A stretch of 64,000 nucleotides of DNA from Halocafeteria seosinensis (Eukaryota > Sar > Bigyra > Bicosoecida). Position numbers and translations under genes: made by a program. Each line of letters begins with the position of its first letter. Within the stretch, counting starts at the first letter, position 1. The notes under the pieces were generated by a model, which worked only from the letters and a program-made list of their open reading frames with translations, did not search any database and had not been told where the DNA came from. Below, one piece after another: positions 9,854-23,492 of this stretch. The stretch is taken from assembly GCA_001687465.1 (NCBI GenBank), contig LVLI01000098.1:62001-126000 (forward strand), read 5' to 3'.

Positions 9854-11752
9854 TCATGTATTTTGAAGCTCTGTCGAACTACCTTTCGTATTTCTGCTTC
9901 GTGTTTCAAGTCTGAGCCTATATAAGCGACGACTTAGCTCGTCCAGTCTGCGATCTGCAGCAGAATTGCTATGCTCGCTACCTTCCTTATCTCGTATTGT
10001 TCGTCCCGCTGAAGGAGCGTGTTGTTCACCTGCCGAAGGTTTATCTTTCCGCTCAGACATTGCATCATTAAATTTAACTCTCTTTTTATCGGAGAGTTGT
10101 TTTTTTCCTCCGATATTTGCGTATCCCTTCACCACATCTTTCACTATGTCACAAGATTTTCTTTGCTGGCTAAATACTTCTGCAGGTACGCTTAAACTAG
10201 ACGGGGTAGGGTGCCGACAACGCGGTGCAGAGCGATAGTGAGGAGCCTGGTCAACTTCGCGCAATGCGAGAAGTTCGTCCTCCAACTTCTTAGCAGTGTC
10301 GCACAGGTACATATGATCTTGAGTAGGATGCAAAGACAGAATTGGGTTAGAGGCACGCACTGAGGAAGCATCTTCCGGAAAGCGATACTGTGACCGCTCT
10401 TTGACATTTCCGCTATGACTGCATCGAACGTCCTTCTCCTCGCCAGGTAGTGGTCGTGGTGCTTGTCGGTGTCTGCCTGAGCTCCCTGACACGTCTGTTA
10501 ACTGGTCCCTACATTTATCTGAGTTCAGCTCTTCCCTTTTTATCTCCATCCCATTGGAAGAAGCTTTACTCGTGTGCTTAGCGCTCTGGATATGATAGAG
10601 GGTTTGGACCGCACATTGCTCAGCCCATGTCAAAGTGTCGGACATATTACCTTGCGAAGCGTTTCGCGAACGAGTAGATGCTGCACATCTATCTTCGCTA
10701 TCTTCCCCATTTGGCTTCCTAGATCTACTCAAGGCGCTCTCCACCATTTCTTCCACCTGTTTTATTGCGTCATTGAATGGTGACGTCGCGCATGAATGCG
10801 ACGTTATCTGGTTGGAATTATCACTCGAAGGCTTCAATCGCTCGATAGGTGTCACATAGTCAAAATAACTGCAGTATTGCGATGAATGACGCATGTCACT
10901 ACTGTCTCTGGAGCCTTTTTGTCCGACACTATCTTCTACAGCCTCGACCCGCGAGGGAATTTGATCAACTAGCGAGCTACTAGCTTCGGAAGTGGGATAG
11001 ATTTGCTTCCCCTCAGGGTTCTGCGCCACGCTACATTCCTTACGTTGTTCACTGACAACTTCATTTGGTCCAAATCTAGCACCGTGGTAAGATATTTGCT
11101 CAGGGTAAGTCGGTGGATCGTTGGTAGAGACTTCTGTTGATTCCCAAGCCGACTGAGACCCAGTCATCTGGGGAGCACTTGTACAAACTTTTGCCGGCAG
11201 TTCCGCCTTTGGCTCTTGCCTCACTTTACGACTATGATCACTACTGCTCAATGACTTAACAAGCGTTCTAGGACTTGCATTCGGGTCCCTCTCCTGTAAA
11301 ACGCGTCGATTAGGCACTTTACGGCGATTCACCCTCGACTTCCTCGTCAACTTTTGCGTCCTTTTTGACGCTGAGGCATCCTTTGGCTTGGTATTTGTCG
11401 CACTACCGGTACGCTTCTGGGAAAGTTTTGACGGAGTCGAACGATGACTGGAAGTGGCTGCATCCTTATTAAGTAGGGGTTTACGGCGGCTGACAGGGGA
11501 TGATGAGTCCTGTTGACACGCTAAGTGTTTGCGATTCTCTCCTCTTCCAGACCTGCAGTCCCCACCACTGCTGGTCGCCGTCGATATCGAGGACTTTCGG
11601 ACTGAAATATCCATCGTTTGGCACTGTAAACCTTCGGAAACAGAGGACTCGGGACTTCGCGGAGCGATTTGAATCCCGGTCTTGCGGCTTAACGGCTGCG
11701 GCATATTTCCTCCATCTTTGCCGTATTTCCTGCGCACAGGCAACCGCGCCAT
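9854..11752 (-). CDS. Ser/Arg/Lys-rich disordered protein, function unknown
   Basis: A single uninterrupted frame of 632 residues starting at the ATG at 11752 (MARLPVRRK). Composition is dominated by Ser, Arg, Lys, Thr and Pro with scattered charged clusters and no predicted globular domain, transmembrane segment or catalytic motif that I can see. The basic first 200 residues would suit a nucleic-acid- or microtubule-associated protein, but this is inference from charge only. The last 30 residues (LDELSRRLYRLRLETR) form a short amphipathic helix. It faces the coiled-coil gene at its 3' end. I do not recognise a family. Confidence 0.55.
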   Translation of the reverse strand: MARLPVRRKYGKDGGNMPQPLSRKTGIQIAPRSPESSVSEGLQCQTMDISVRKSSISTATSSGGDCRSGRGENRKHLACQQDSSSPVSRRKPLLNKDAATSSHRSTPSKLSQKRTGSATNTKPKDASASKRTQKLTRKSRVNRRKVPNRRVLQERDPNASPRTLVKSLSSSDHSRKVRQEPKAELPAKVCTSAPQMTGSQSAWESTEVSTNDPPTYPEQISYHGARFGPNEVVSEQRKECSVAQNPEGKQIYPTSEASSSLVDQIPSRVEAVEDSVGQKGSRDSSDMRHSSQYCSYFDYVTPIERLKPSSDNSNQITSHSCATSPFNDAIKQVEEMVESALSRSRKPNGEDSEDRCAASTRSRNASQGNMSDTLTWAEQCAVQTLYHIQSAKHTSKASSNGMEIKREELNSDKCRDQLTDVSGSSGRHRQAPRPLPGEEKDVRCSHSGNVKERSQYRFPEDASSVRASNPILSLHPTQDHMYLCDTAKKLEDELLALREVDQAPHYRSAPRCRHPTPSSLSVPAEVFSQQRKSCDIVKDVVKGYANIGGKKQLSDKKRVKFNDAMSERKDKPSAGEQHAPSAGRTIRDKEGSEHSNSAADRRLDELSRRLYRLRLETRSRNTKGSSTELQNT

Positions 11753-12203
11753 CCCCGTGGGCTTGAGTGGCCTACGGATACGAGCAGCATGAATCAAAAT
11801 GAAGCTCTTGGACGAATTATACGATCTAAATTAGCCTCAAATAGCGCTCCACTGAGTGACTTCCAGGCTGCAGCCCGGGCCCTTTTTCACACAGTGACTC
11901 AGTGAGCAAAGATTGCTCGGTTGCAACTTGCAGCCCCGACTCGCCGAGGGCACGGGCTGCCGCTCGGGCAGCGCCATTCGGCACGGGCACGGTCACCCGG
12001 CCGCCCTCGCCCTATTGGTGCAATTTGGTGGCCCCTTGGAAAGCCTTTTTGTAGTTCCTCCTGCTGAGCCGTCCAACGCGAATTCCTGCTGGCCCAAACG
12101 CCCTCTATATGCTTTATGTAGACTTGTTGTCATTCGCGCAACTCGGCTTAATGTTTTCCCTTGTATGTGTGGTAATAAATTTAGTGCCTAGATTAAGGAA
12201 ATA
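11753..12203. other. Divergent intergenic region
   Basis: Lies between the start of the minus-strand Ser-rich gene and the start of the giant plus-strand gene, so it should carry promoters for both. The middle (about 11930-12020) is richer in G and C than its surroundings. No clear motif or RNA gene seen. Confidence 0.4.
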
Positions 12204-15200
12204 ATGTCTTCGGAGGAGGAAGAGGAGCAATATACTCCTATTTCACAAGAGGAATTGGAGGCTTCCACGGAAGCAAATACGTCCACAACTGAAAGTGCCC
12301 ATGTTTCTCACGCCACAGCGACTCCTCAAGTGGGTAGTACTACCGATATGTCTCACCTGGAACGTGGTGTAGAAAGTGAAAATGCGTCGGAGGACGGGGA
12401 TGAGGCGCCACAAGAAGGCGAATCTGGTGCTTATCACAGCTCATCTGCCTCTATTGAACAAGGTGCCCATACCATGCAGACTGCCACCACAAGCGCAATG
12501 AGTACTCCCCATGGAGGGAACGGGGAGCAAGAGGAAAGTGTGGAAATCGCAAGCTACGGGGAAGAAACAAGTGGCGTGAGCACTTCAACTGGAGAGAGTG
12601 AAACGTCTGCATCTTCATCCTTTGAGGAAGATGAGCGAGAGGAAGCTTCACGTACCTCTACCGCAGCCTCGGATACTGCAGCCGCGTCTTCAGATGGTCA
12701 GGCAGACATCGCGCAGAGTGAGAGTGGTGACACGGCGGCTGCACCGCTGTCTGACGAACCGTCAGTAACCACCACAGAAATGGAAAGTGATACTCATGCG
12801 TCCAATGAGCAAGAACATGCCTCACCGGCTGTCGCCCCAGGATCTTCAGGTGGTCAGGCAGACACCACGCAGAGTGGTAGTGGTGATACTACTGCTGCCC
12901 CACAGTCTGCTGGACCGACAGTAACCACCACAGAAGTGGACCTTGATACGCATGTGTCCAATAAGCAAGAGCATTCCTCATCGACTGCCGCAACAGGGTC
13001 TTCGGATGAGAATAATGACGTCTCCCACGTCCCTCAAGCAGAAGAACAGCGGGACAATGAGCCGTTAGTAGGTCAAGGAAATGCCTTATCCCCTGGATCG
13101 TCTGGAGAGCACGAGGATGCATCGATTAAAACCCGCCAAATGCAGGAAGATAATTCGTCTCCTATGGAAGGAGACCGGTCAGAGGAAGGCACCCATGTCA
13201 CCAGTGACGAACAGAGCGGGCAAAGGCCCGAGGGACTGCAACATAACCCTTCAGAACCATTGAAAGAAAGCACTTCATGTTCTCAGAGTGATTCAGAAGC
13301 TCGTGTTAGGAATGGCGATTCAGAGGATCAAACTGACGCAGAGGAAGCACCAGTACGTCATAGCCGTGAAGCGGGCCATACAGAGTCAGTGGATACTTCC
13401 TCACATAATGTATTAGACGATACTCCAACTAGTGAAAAAGCTAGTGAGTATACTGAGAACGCGTCTAAGAATGACGGTACCGGAGGAAGAGCTGCTTTAT
13501 CTGAGAGTTCGGTGTTCACTGGTGGCACCACGTCCATCCCCGTGAGGAATGGAAATGACGTGGTGGAAGGGGAAAACAACAGGGAAGCAGCAGCTCAAGA
13601 TACGCCACATTCTCACGCGACGACGCTACCGAAAGCGGCCTCTACAGTTACCACGAAAGCGGAAGAAGCACATGAACTACCTGAAAATCAAGACAGTGCG
13701 AAAGCCGCCGCTTCTAGGGATAATAGCACGTATGACATCGATAGACACAGTGCCGATGTCGATGTCTCAAGTGCACCCTCCACTTCGACTACTACACGTC
13801 ACCTGGAACGCTCCGAGGTGTATGGTTTAAACGGGGCCAATAAATCCATGTCTCTAACGAAGAACACAAACGAGCATCCTCATCATAATGGGAATAGACG
13901 TCGTCAAATAATGCCAGAGACTGGTGGAGTAGCTTCATATCATTTGCAGCCGCAAGCAAGGCAGTATGTCGATACTGAGGAAGCAAAACATGCCGATCTT
14001 AATGCTGCTGGAGAATCGTCCTCAAATACTACGGCTAGCCACCATGCAGCAGGAGAGGGAGAAACCACAACGTCACCTATTGAAAGTGGTACCTTCAGGG
14101 ACACTGATTTGGATAATGTGGATAGAAGTAGCAGCGAGAGCAGTGTAGTGTCAACCCCTACTCATTCGACGACGGTGCGCCGCTCATCTGTTGACACCTC
14201 CGCCGCTGGGACCCGCAGGGCTAGTCTCGGGCTTGCGAGCTCTGCCATTTCGTTTGGGGATCCATTAGTTGTGAAACATTCTGCTACAGAGGCTAAAACA
14301 GACAGGGAAGCCTATAAACCTTGGTCTCTAATCTGGTGTGAAGATGGTGTGCTCGCTTCCGTAAACGAGAATGATAGCTTACCCAGTCAAACAGTTCTGA
14401 ATAAGTTCAGTGACCGACAACTATTAGCTAGAGCACGATCAGCGACTCCGAGCTTTTCGTTCCCGGTAAAGGTTGTCAAGGCTGGTTTTCTTCGTACTTC
14501 GCGCTCTGCTGCCATTTGCCGGATCACATCTTGTGGCGTTGAGTTAAACAAACCCACATCACAGATAAATAAGAGTCTATCGACGAACTGGTTTGAAGAT
14601 ACTCTGAAGGTGCGATCGAGCGCTGTCTCGAAATTGTCTGCAAGATTTAACGCGCCGCCATGCGTTCCTGGTGTCAAAGCATTTGACAAGATATCCACGC
14701 ATTTGGAGGTTCCAGCCTATTCGGTCGTTTCTTCATCGGATACTGTTGAATTCCTGCTTAAGCACGAGACAAAGCGATCCCAGATGAAAAATTTGTCTCG
14801 TAAGATTGCCTCGCAGTCTTTCCAGTCGCTAGACACAATGTATCCATGGTGGAGGATAGCTAAGGTGGAGGGACCATCGATTCATATCGATGCGAAACAG
14901 GCCCCGTCGTTGGAACTGCTGTGCTTCCCCACTGATTATTTGAAGGAACTTCAAAAGTTTAAAGATCTCTTGCTGAATCAACTCCAGTATAATGTGAGCG
15001 AGTGCCGAGATAGGAGAGCAAGTATTCGAGAGAAGTGGGACCTAGCTCTCAAACACCCCGTCGAGAGCCTTCTTTCATTTCTGTCGGAAGCTACAGTCCT
15101 TTGTTGGGCTGAAAAGATTGCTAATCCGAATACGCCATTTGATGTCAGTCCCCCCGCTAATTTTCCACGACCCTCGGGTCTAGAAAGAAAGAGGACTCTC

Positions 15201-18200
15201 GAATTTGAGTCTGTTGCCGCTGCGTTGTCTTTCAAGGAGCACTATTTGAGGTGAGTTTACATTTTTGCTATTCAATTGTGTGGCTTAATCATCGTCATTT
15301 TTGTTCTTCAGGGAGAAGGAGAAGAAGTTGGTAGGATGCTTCTATCACAGCTCAGTCTCTTTGGACGAGCTCTTCGGAGAACTGGAGAAGTCCGTTTCTT
15401 CGTCTTGCTGGATGAATCGGCATCCCATACCCTTACCTCTTCCTGTGAATCCAACCATATCCGGGAGAAAAGGGCCACGTTACACTCCTATCCGCGTCCA
15501 GGAATCAGCCTTGTTTGCTACAAGTCGAAGCACTCAACTTTCTGACAAGCTTCCCATCGCTCTCCAAGGATATGGGGCTAAGCAGGAAACGATGTATGTG
15601 GGGGCTACAGATTTAATATCTTTTGAAAGGGTCATTGGAGACTCAGTTGACCGCTTCGACTTTGAACGCCTTTCTGTTTTGGAAATCGACGCCATGGTCC
15701 GTCTCAAGTCGATGAGAAATGCTCTTGTTCTGCTTCGCTCGGACCCGGAGTCGCTTTCCATGGGTGCAGTTTCAGTTGCAGCTGCACGAAGGCAAAAACT
15801 AGCAGATCCACAACTAACCAGTCTGGATACTATTCCTTTTGGAGGAAGCAAAGCGACAGTGTTATTCTTTCCTTTTGAGCAAATTGACGGGTTTATGGAT
15901 TCACTTAGCTCCTGTTGCTATTCGAGCTACGGGGTTCAAATTCCTGAGATTCAGACTGATAGTTTGCTTGATTTGTACAATGCGTTCTCCGTAAGTGAAG
16001 GGCGAGGATTTCAGCGGGTTGGTAGCAGCGAAATGTCGGAATTACTAAAGTCATTCTTCCATAATGATTGCTTCTGTAGACGTGTATCTACCAGCTCAAT
16101 GCTGTTGGCGACGTCCGTTGTCTGCAGCGCGTTGTGTAACCGAAAACGAGCTTCTGGAAACCTATTTGATGATTTAGACGGGGTGATTATGGCCGGTGGC
16201 GACGCCCTTTCCTCATATCGCAACTTTGAGGAGATCCTAGCCGCCACAAAGTCTCGGGATGACGTTGAACGATGCATCCCTCGTAAAACGCGTCGCAGTT
16301 CGGGCGAGGCGATTATAGAGGTAGATGTAGGCAACGGTACCTTTTCTCAGTGGTCCCCTTATGTGCAAAGTGTATTTGAGGTATGGAAGTTACATTCGCA
16401 CATTTTTAGTCAGTTGGACGACCAAGGAGAGAACCAGAAGCGTGCTTATGCATCCCTTCAACCTGAAAACGTGAGAGCACTGTGCGATGAAATTCCTCGT
16501 CGATCCCGGCGTCTAGTGCCTGCCATGGTCTTTACAGGGGACACCAGTGACCATGGGGCCGAGAATAGTGATCTACGTATGACTTCTCGCTACTCCACGT
16601 ATGCAGCGGTATCACCTTGTTTGATTTCTGTTTCTGCGACACATTTGCTCGAGTTCGACTATGTCCCGGTTACCGGGAACAAAGTAGCGCTAGTTCTCAC
16701 AACTTGCGTTCCACTGGAACGTATTAAATCTATCGTTCGCCCTGACGCGCCGCTCGTTGAAACCGATCCCGGCCCAGTACATGCCTCCGTTGCGTCTGAG
16801 CCGTTTGTTGCATCCCAAATGGGGTTGCAATGGTCTGATGCCAGCTCTCTACAAGGCTCCCTAGCTACCCACTTTCCTTTGATGTATGAAGCAGAGGGAT
16901 TTGCTACCTTAACGCCGAAACAACAAGAAGAGTTGTGTACTTGGACTGCAAGATTGATGCAACCTTTGTCTAATGAAGGGGCGCTAGGTGGGTCGACTTA
17001 CCTGTTTTCAGACGGCTTGTGGGGACGTAGGACGTCGCGCTGGTTGCCCCATAAGAGCTTTTCGACATTTTCTGGTTTTGATGACGTATCCTGCTGTGGT
17101 TTGTACATTGAAGAGGACTCGCATTCGTTCCGAAATACCAAAACGCTTTCCACCACTGAAGCAATGAACATATTTACTCACGGCCTACTGAGCGCACAGA
17201 GAAACCTCGAATCCTCAATGGCATGCCGGGCTCCCGTTTCGTTGCCTCTTTCAGCGAATGCTCTACTAGCTTCCTCCTTACAAGAGAGTTGCGGACATGC
17301 TAACTTGGATATGTCTCCGGCCAGCAGTCGTAAGAAGAGCTTGTCTGCCAACATTGCGAGCTCGTCACCCGCTTCTTTTTTGGCTGACCTGAATGAGGAT
17401 TCTTCTAATATTTGTGACCCTGCTTTTCGAGAGGCGATGTTCGCTTGCTGCTTAGCCGACGGTACTATTTCGGAATGGAAACTGAACGGTTACAGATTGA
17501 TGTCTGATTCGAGCGCATTTTCATCCGAGCATCCTATGTTGGGCAAGTTCCTAAGAAGCACATCCACTGCTATGGACTCTTTAAAAGGGCCAATCGCGTC
17601 TGGGAAAGCTACGGCCCTCTGTCTATCTAAGCCTTTACACGAACAACCGGACAATTATACTAAGGGTGCTATTTTGAACTCCGTCGCTACCAACGTCGCA
17701 AGTGCTGAGGGTGTTGACAAGTTATGGAAAACAAGTGACTACGTTCGGAAGCTTATCCATAAAAACCAGCCGGCAAAACCTAATAGTAAGGAGAGGCCCG
17801 GCAAGCTAAGACTGCACACACCCAATGTAATTGAAGAAATTGGTACAACGGCTCCGGGGCTAAAGTACCATATCGTGTCATGTTCGGACAGTGGAGAAGC
17901 TCACAATCGTATGTTCGTTTCTCCCGAATATATCAACTATAATTCGGCTAGCTCCGCCGATTTTGTTGGGTTTGATCAAAAGCAGAACACCGGTGAAACT
18001 GTAGACTACTCCTCCGTTGTAGAGCTAATGAAGTCCTTGAGTTGGCAGACCGCGGTCTGTCCATATTCGAGGAGTAATGGGCTAGCAGATGAACTATCGG
18101 AGGTCCTCGAAAACTGGGAGGACAAACTACCCACAGCTCAAGTCGTCGAAGGAGTTGTCGATAGCCTGCTGCTCTGTAGCGACCGAACGCAGACGACTCT

Positions 18201-21200
18201 CGTTGATCCTTTGCTTCGGATTTTGACAGCTTGTTACGGAAGACTCAGCGATCCTCACTCTCATCAAGGATGCAGACTAACTGACATCTTTATCGTCCAA
18301 AAAGAACTGTGTTCTTATTCTAAAGCCAGTGATCAAATCGCCGTGGATCTCATGACACTGTTGCAAGAGGGCTGCGTGAAGAGCTTCAAATCGTGGGAGG
18401 ATGCTTTTTTTTGTAATACATCCGTGGAAAATGTTGCAGACTTGTTGGTAAAAGCGACTACCCTCTTGGAAGCCATTACTCTATCTGAAGAAGGGTACGA
18501 AGAATTACGCAAGCGGTCATCTAAATACCTAAAACACTCCAGCAATCTTGTAAAGAGCTCCTTGTCCTTACACAAGGAGGATGGGGTCGTAGCAGGTGGT
18601 AGACCTTCAATTGAGTTTCTTACCTTGCTCAAGTGCATTCTGTGCGCAAGATATCCCGCCAGAGACGGTCAAAAGGTATCTCTGAAGCTCAATGTGAGCA
18701 AGGATTCGCCAGACGACCACATACTTACGGGACACGATGATCTTTACATCAACTCTGATAGCTCCGCATTGGTTGAAGATCATTGGGATCCTACGTTGAT
18801 TGGCCACTCTGCTCCCATCCAAAGCTTCACTTTACGAAAAAGCGAGATAGCCGCAAGGGAGGCACTAGTGAAGCACTTAGATATTTCCCAAATCATTGCC
18901 GACTACATTTCGGTCATGTTTGAAAAAGAAGTCGCTGTAGGGAGCGACCACATGGAGTTGCTGAGATGTGCGTTCGAGATGTTTGCGGAGGGTCTCTGTC
19001 AGCGGTCAACTAATCTTCAGCAGACTCCAATCTCTTCCTGTCTCCAGGAACTCTTTTCAGGTGGTCATTCGAAACAGTTAGACCAAAACAAGCTGTTCCG
19101 CTTGTGGCAATTTGTAGTAGTACAGATTGCTGAGCTGCTCTTAAGAAGTACTTTTACGGATTTGCTAGCCAGTTATGCCGAGTTTGCCGTGGGAGTGGCG
19201 AACTATCTGTACACCCTGAATGAGCCCTTGCTCTGGGCTGAAGCTCAGGAGCAGTGTATGCAAAGTGGGCTTCTCCATGCGATATTGAGGTATCTTCTGG
19301 ACCCGTATGCACCGCTTCAATCACACGGTTGTGGTCGGCATTCCCTCTTAAGACTGCTTCGCGTGCTGTGTCGTCAGTCAATAAATATAAAGCATTTACT
19401 ATATCGTTTGTTCCCCGGAGATTTGCTGCCGCATCCTGTTTGGAGAGAAGTACGAAACGATACTGGTCACATCATCGGTTACGCATCTGCGAAGTCTCCT
19501 GTATCCCATATGGATTGGGAAAGTATTGACCATGGCTTTGCTGGTGAATTGGAGTACCATCTCTATGCAACAAAGCGAAAAATGGCAACGACAACCACGA
19601 TCAGCCATAAACGCTACCATGCTCAGAAGGCTGAGGGAACTCTTGCATGGAAGCAGCCCGGATTGTCTGTTTGGCTAGCAGAGCAGATATATAAAATCAG
19701 CGAAGAGCATGTCGGAAAGGAGGCGGAAAGGGTCTCAGAAGTGTTTGATAAGGGCTTACAAATTACCAATTTGAGCAAGTCCAATTTTGGATCAACTAAG
19801 ACTATTCCTGTGGGTGACTCATGTTTGATGATCGATTGGCTCTCCAGTCCACTTAATTATGCTCGTTCCTCCGTCCCGCTGTGGTCATCTTCTTGGTGTT
19901 ACAGCGTGTTTCAGCAGTTGCTTGGGTACTTGACCCGTGTTGAAGCGGGCGAACCTCCTGCGAACATGTCTTTCGGAGCAGACTTTTGTTCCTGTTCTTA
20001 TCCAATTTATGAATCTGAATCATGCACTGTGGCTCCCCTAAATGTCTCAGGAGTCAACATTTTAAAGATTCTTCGATTCTTTTGGCTGTCGTCTGATGTC
20101 CGTCGAAAGGCTGACATGTTCAGAGTACTGTTAAAGAATGTAGAGGTTTTCAATGGGCAGATTCGCGCCTCATGGGAAGCATACCAACGCCTCCACTCCT
20201 GCTGCCGGCACGATACCGACTACCTGGAATCGGTTCTACAACGGCGCATGCTGCTTGTGTGGCTTCGAATCGCGATACAAGTATTGTCTTGGAACGATAG
20301 CTCCCTTAATCGTGTACAATCTAGTGTCGAAAGGGCCGTTGCTGTGAGTTCGTGGCAGCATATGCTATTATTCCGTGAGGTCGTCAACGACAAAGATAGT
20401 GTCCCCTTGTCTACTTCTACTTGTTTGAGATTTGTTTTGAAGCGAACCACTAATTGGTCTAGCACAGATACTCAACAGAACGCAGAGGCGTCCGAAGCTC
20501 AGGCCGTCGCGCCGCCGGCAGAAGAGGAGGAGGGCAACCAGGAGTATCTCCCACGTAATGGTCATGGCGAAAGCATATTAGACGTACGGGATGGCTTGAA
20601 TGGTGACTTCCGGTGCGCGTTGGATCAGTTCTCCCAGGAGGAGATCGTACCTGCAGGCTTGGCAGAATTGTCGCTCGCGCTCCACGACATTGGTACACAA
20701 AATACGGTGAACCTTACATTTCAAGATAGCTCCTTGAAGGAAGAGCGTCCAGAGTCGGACGACTTGTGCTTCAGCATTTCAGCATCATCTAATGTAGTCG
20801 GTTATGGATATGAAATCGCATGTTGGCTTTGGCAACATACTGAAGACAATTTGCCTGAGCCATGGCATCCTCCGGAGCAAGCAATGCTGCAATACCTGGC
20901 GAAAGGAACGTTGCCGAGAGAGCTCGTAGATGCGCACATGCTGGTTCATTTGAAAGACGAATCAATTCCGCAACTAGCTGCATCAATAGTTCACATTCAA
21001 TCGAGGCTCCCCAAAAACGTTCATACTGATGATTTTGAAGGACTGAAGATGCAACTGGTGGAAATCTGCGAGCAGCTCCTGGTGTGTGACGCGGGGATCT
21101 TTTCGGTAGCAGACATGAAGCGCTTCTTCTGCTCTGACGGGCTAAATGTCCTCGTGCAATTACTACACTGCGCAGTCACATGCTCGACTCTATCCCCCTT

Positions 21201-22281
21201 GCTCCCATCGCAGTCAGCTACTCGTTTCCCAAGCGCCGGCTTGGCTTCGGTCAAGTCAATTCCGTGGAGAACTTCAGCACAGAGAGCTGCAGCTCACGGT
21301 TTGCATTTGGTCAATATCATAATGATATTGCTAAATAAATTCATCTCCTTCTCTGATTTCCCCGCGGTCTGTTGTGACCAGGAAGTGGCACTCTTTTTTT
21401 CGCAGCTTCTATCTTCCGCTGGACAGCAGTTCGTCTCCGAATTGTGTTATGTACTGACCGTTCACAATGAAGTTCTCAAGAAGATTGGTGTGAAAAGGCC
21501 TGAAGCTGCAGAGCTGGCGAGTATTATTCGTGGCCAAGTTTTTGCATTCAATGACCTTTGTTCTGCGTTTTTCTTCCGACTGCTACGATTCTGTGGAACA
21601 CGACCTTCCGACAGTATACAAACTGTTGAACTATTGGAGCACGTGGAAGTGCTTAGCAAGTCAGTACATCCATACACCGACGAAATCATATCCGTGGGGT
21701 CCTTGTTTCTTCACAGATATGCTCGGGGAAATGAAATCAGCTCAGCCCATGACAGCTCCTCAAGTTTCTCATTGATCAGCGTTCGTTGGGGTGCAATCAT
21801 ATATGGATGCAGAAGCTTGAAGAACGAATTTTGTTCAACTTTACCCGCAGTGGCGGGAATAGAGGACATCTTCTTCTTTGGATGTCGCTGGAGAGAAAGC
21901 CTAAGTAATCTGCTAGGGACGGTGGATGATATATGCTGCAGAGTGGAGTCGTTGACCTTGGGCTCTTTGAAGTGCCTGGCAAGGACGACCGCAACCCAGA
22001 CGAGAGCGCCTTCCTCCGCTCCAAGATCTCGCAAACCAGCAACCAAGAGCGCCACCTTGCCGCGCTCTTTCCACACAAGCGCGTATTCTGAGTCTCTTGC
22101 TACCGCGCCAGATTCGGTAGATGATGAGATGCCACACAGACGTAGAAGGCCGCCTCGTCGAGCCGCGGCACCGGTCGTTGCCCGCACTATGGCAGCACCT
22201 AGCAGTGATACTGAAAGCGATCCAGAGTTTGAGGTGGACTCTCCAGATGCACTTGAGCGCACTCACGATGTTGAACAGTAA
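12204..22281 (+). CDS. Giant protein of 3338 residues, unrecognised
   Basis: Two exons (12204-15250 and 15312-22281) joined in phase across a single 61-nt GT-AG intron. Residues 1 to about 690 are acidic, Ser/Thr/Glu/Gln-rich and surely disordered, and include a 52-residue tandem repeat. The remainder is of globular, mostly helical composition with scattered Cys and Trp and no transmembrane segment. The C-terminal 60 residues are a basic Arg/Pro-rich patch followed by an acidic Ser tail. I could not match it to a family; size and a disordered acidic start followed by helical repeats would suit a large scaffold (for example a Mediator kinase-module or E3-ligase-sized protein), but no diagnostic motif supports any such name. 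Coding potential is certain from the 2324-codon second exon. Confidence 0.75.
12687..12998 (+). repeat. 156-bp in-frame tandem repeat, two copies
   Basis: Copies begin at 12687 and 12843 (both start TCTTCAG.TGGTCAGGCAGAC). They encode 52-residue units with a GQAD...SGDT...TTTE...H.SN.QEH pattern inside the disordered N-terminus of the giant protein. The copies have diverged at many positions, so the duplication is not recent. Confidence 0.8.
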
Positions 22282-23492
22282 CACTGACATGTGTCTTGAA
22301 TGATGTCATTGTGGAATTCGAGTACTCACCAATGTTAGTTCGCAGAATCACCGATCCTCAAGAGCCTAAATGCTACTGAACAGAACAGATAGCATAAATT
22401 TGTTGTAATGGCTCTTGAAGAAACCCCAATTGCCTTTTTCCTTCGGTGTCTGCTTATGCCTACTTTTTATGCTGTCGTTTAAGACCTAGATGATCAGAGC
22501 TTATTGGCAAGTTCCTTCTGTGTGATTCGCATATACAGCATCACTTCATGCTATTCAAATGCTTGTTAGGCCTGTTGGATTTGCTGACGCAGTCGTGGTA
22601 GTACAACCAACCAGAACACACTTTCTGTTCTACCCGAGGCTGAGTAACCACAGACCACTCTTGTGTGCATGCAAAACAGTAACTCGTATTACGTTGCTAC
22701 AAATCTTCTGCTAAGACGCCTTGTATGAAGTTCTACAGAGTCCTCCTAGTGTTTGTCAACTGTCAGTAGCACAACCACGAGATGTATACTGGTTAATCAA
22801 TATACGTTTATATTTTGTTAAATTATTAAATTTGATAAATCGTCGTCGGGAGGTATACTGCTTGCCAGTGTTCGAATGAGTCGCGGAGTAGTGTGCGCTC
22901 CCGGAGAACCATTCTTTTGAGTACCGGGTACCACAGTAGTACAAGTTGTACAATTGTGCATCAATTGCGCAACCTCAAATTTAAACGCTTTGACAACTTG
23001 CATCAAGCTTGTCCACGAATTACGTTTTCCATACGAATTTGCTGTGGCCTCCACGCCGTTGTTCTGAATTCTCCGAGAACATGCGTGCGGAACTTCTATG
23101 GAATTCGTGTGGATCTGTTGTTGTTCGCATATACGACCACACGAACCGAAGATTTTGCTCCTGCGTATATCTGCACTTTCTATACATTTATCCGGATGTG
23201 GCTAAGTCTGTCTTTACTCTGATGGAAGGCTGTGGTGCAATAGGGTGGCACAATCCACACCCTGGGGTGTATGGGATCGCAGCTGCGGAAGACGGAAGTT
23301 ACAGCTGGAAGGCATTACTCTACACGGCGAGATCACGTGCTTACCCTTCCACCCAGAACTAGTTTGGTTGATCATCTGGATTGTGCAATGCTATGTCGTT
23401 GCGATTTTTGATACCTTTTGTTGCTCCACTGGCAGTTTCAAATTGATTTGTGTAAGCACTGGTGTGGGCCGAAGGATTAAAGGATCACAATC
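22282..23492. other. Intergenic, 1.2 kb
   Basis: No convincing gene. A short hydrophobic frame begins at about 22408 (MALEETPIAFF) and could be spliced to a hydrophobic stretch at about 22542, but the donor would be poor (GTTTAA), so I do not call it. The first transporter's promoter must lie at the right end. Confidence 0.35.

Noticed and set aside
12204-22281. Assignment of the giant protein to Mediator MED12/MED13 or virilizer
   Set aside because: Size and composition are suggestive but I saw no diagnostic motif of these families.
22408-22610. Tiny hydrophobic two-exon gene (MALEETPIAFF ... HHFMLFKCLLGLL)
   Set aside because: Needs a GTTTAA donor and gives only about 44 residues; too weak to call.
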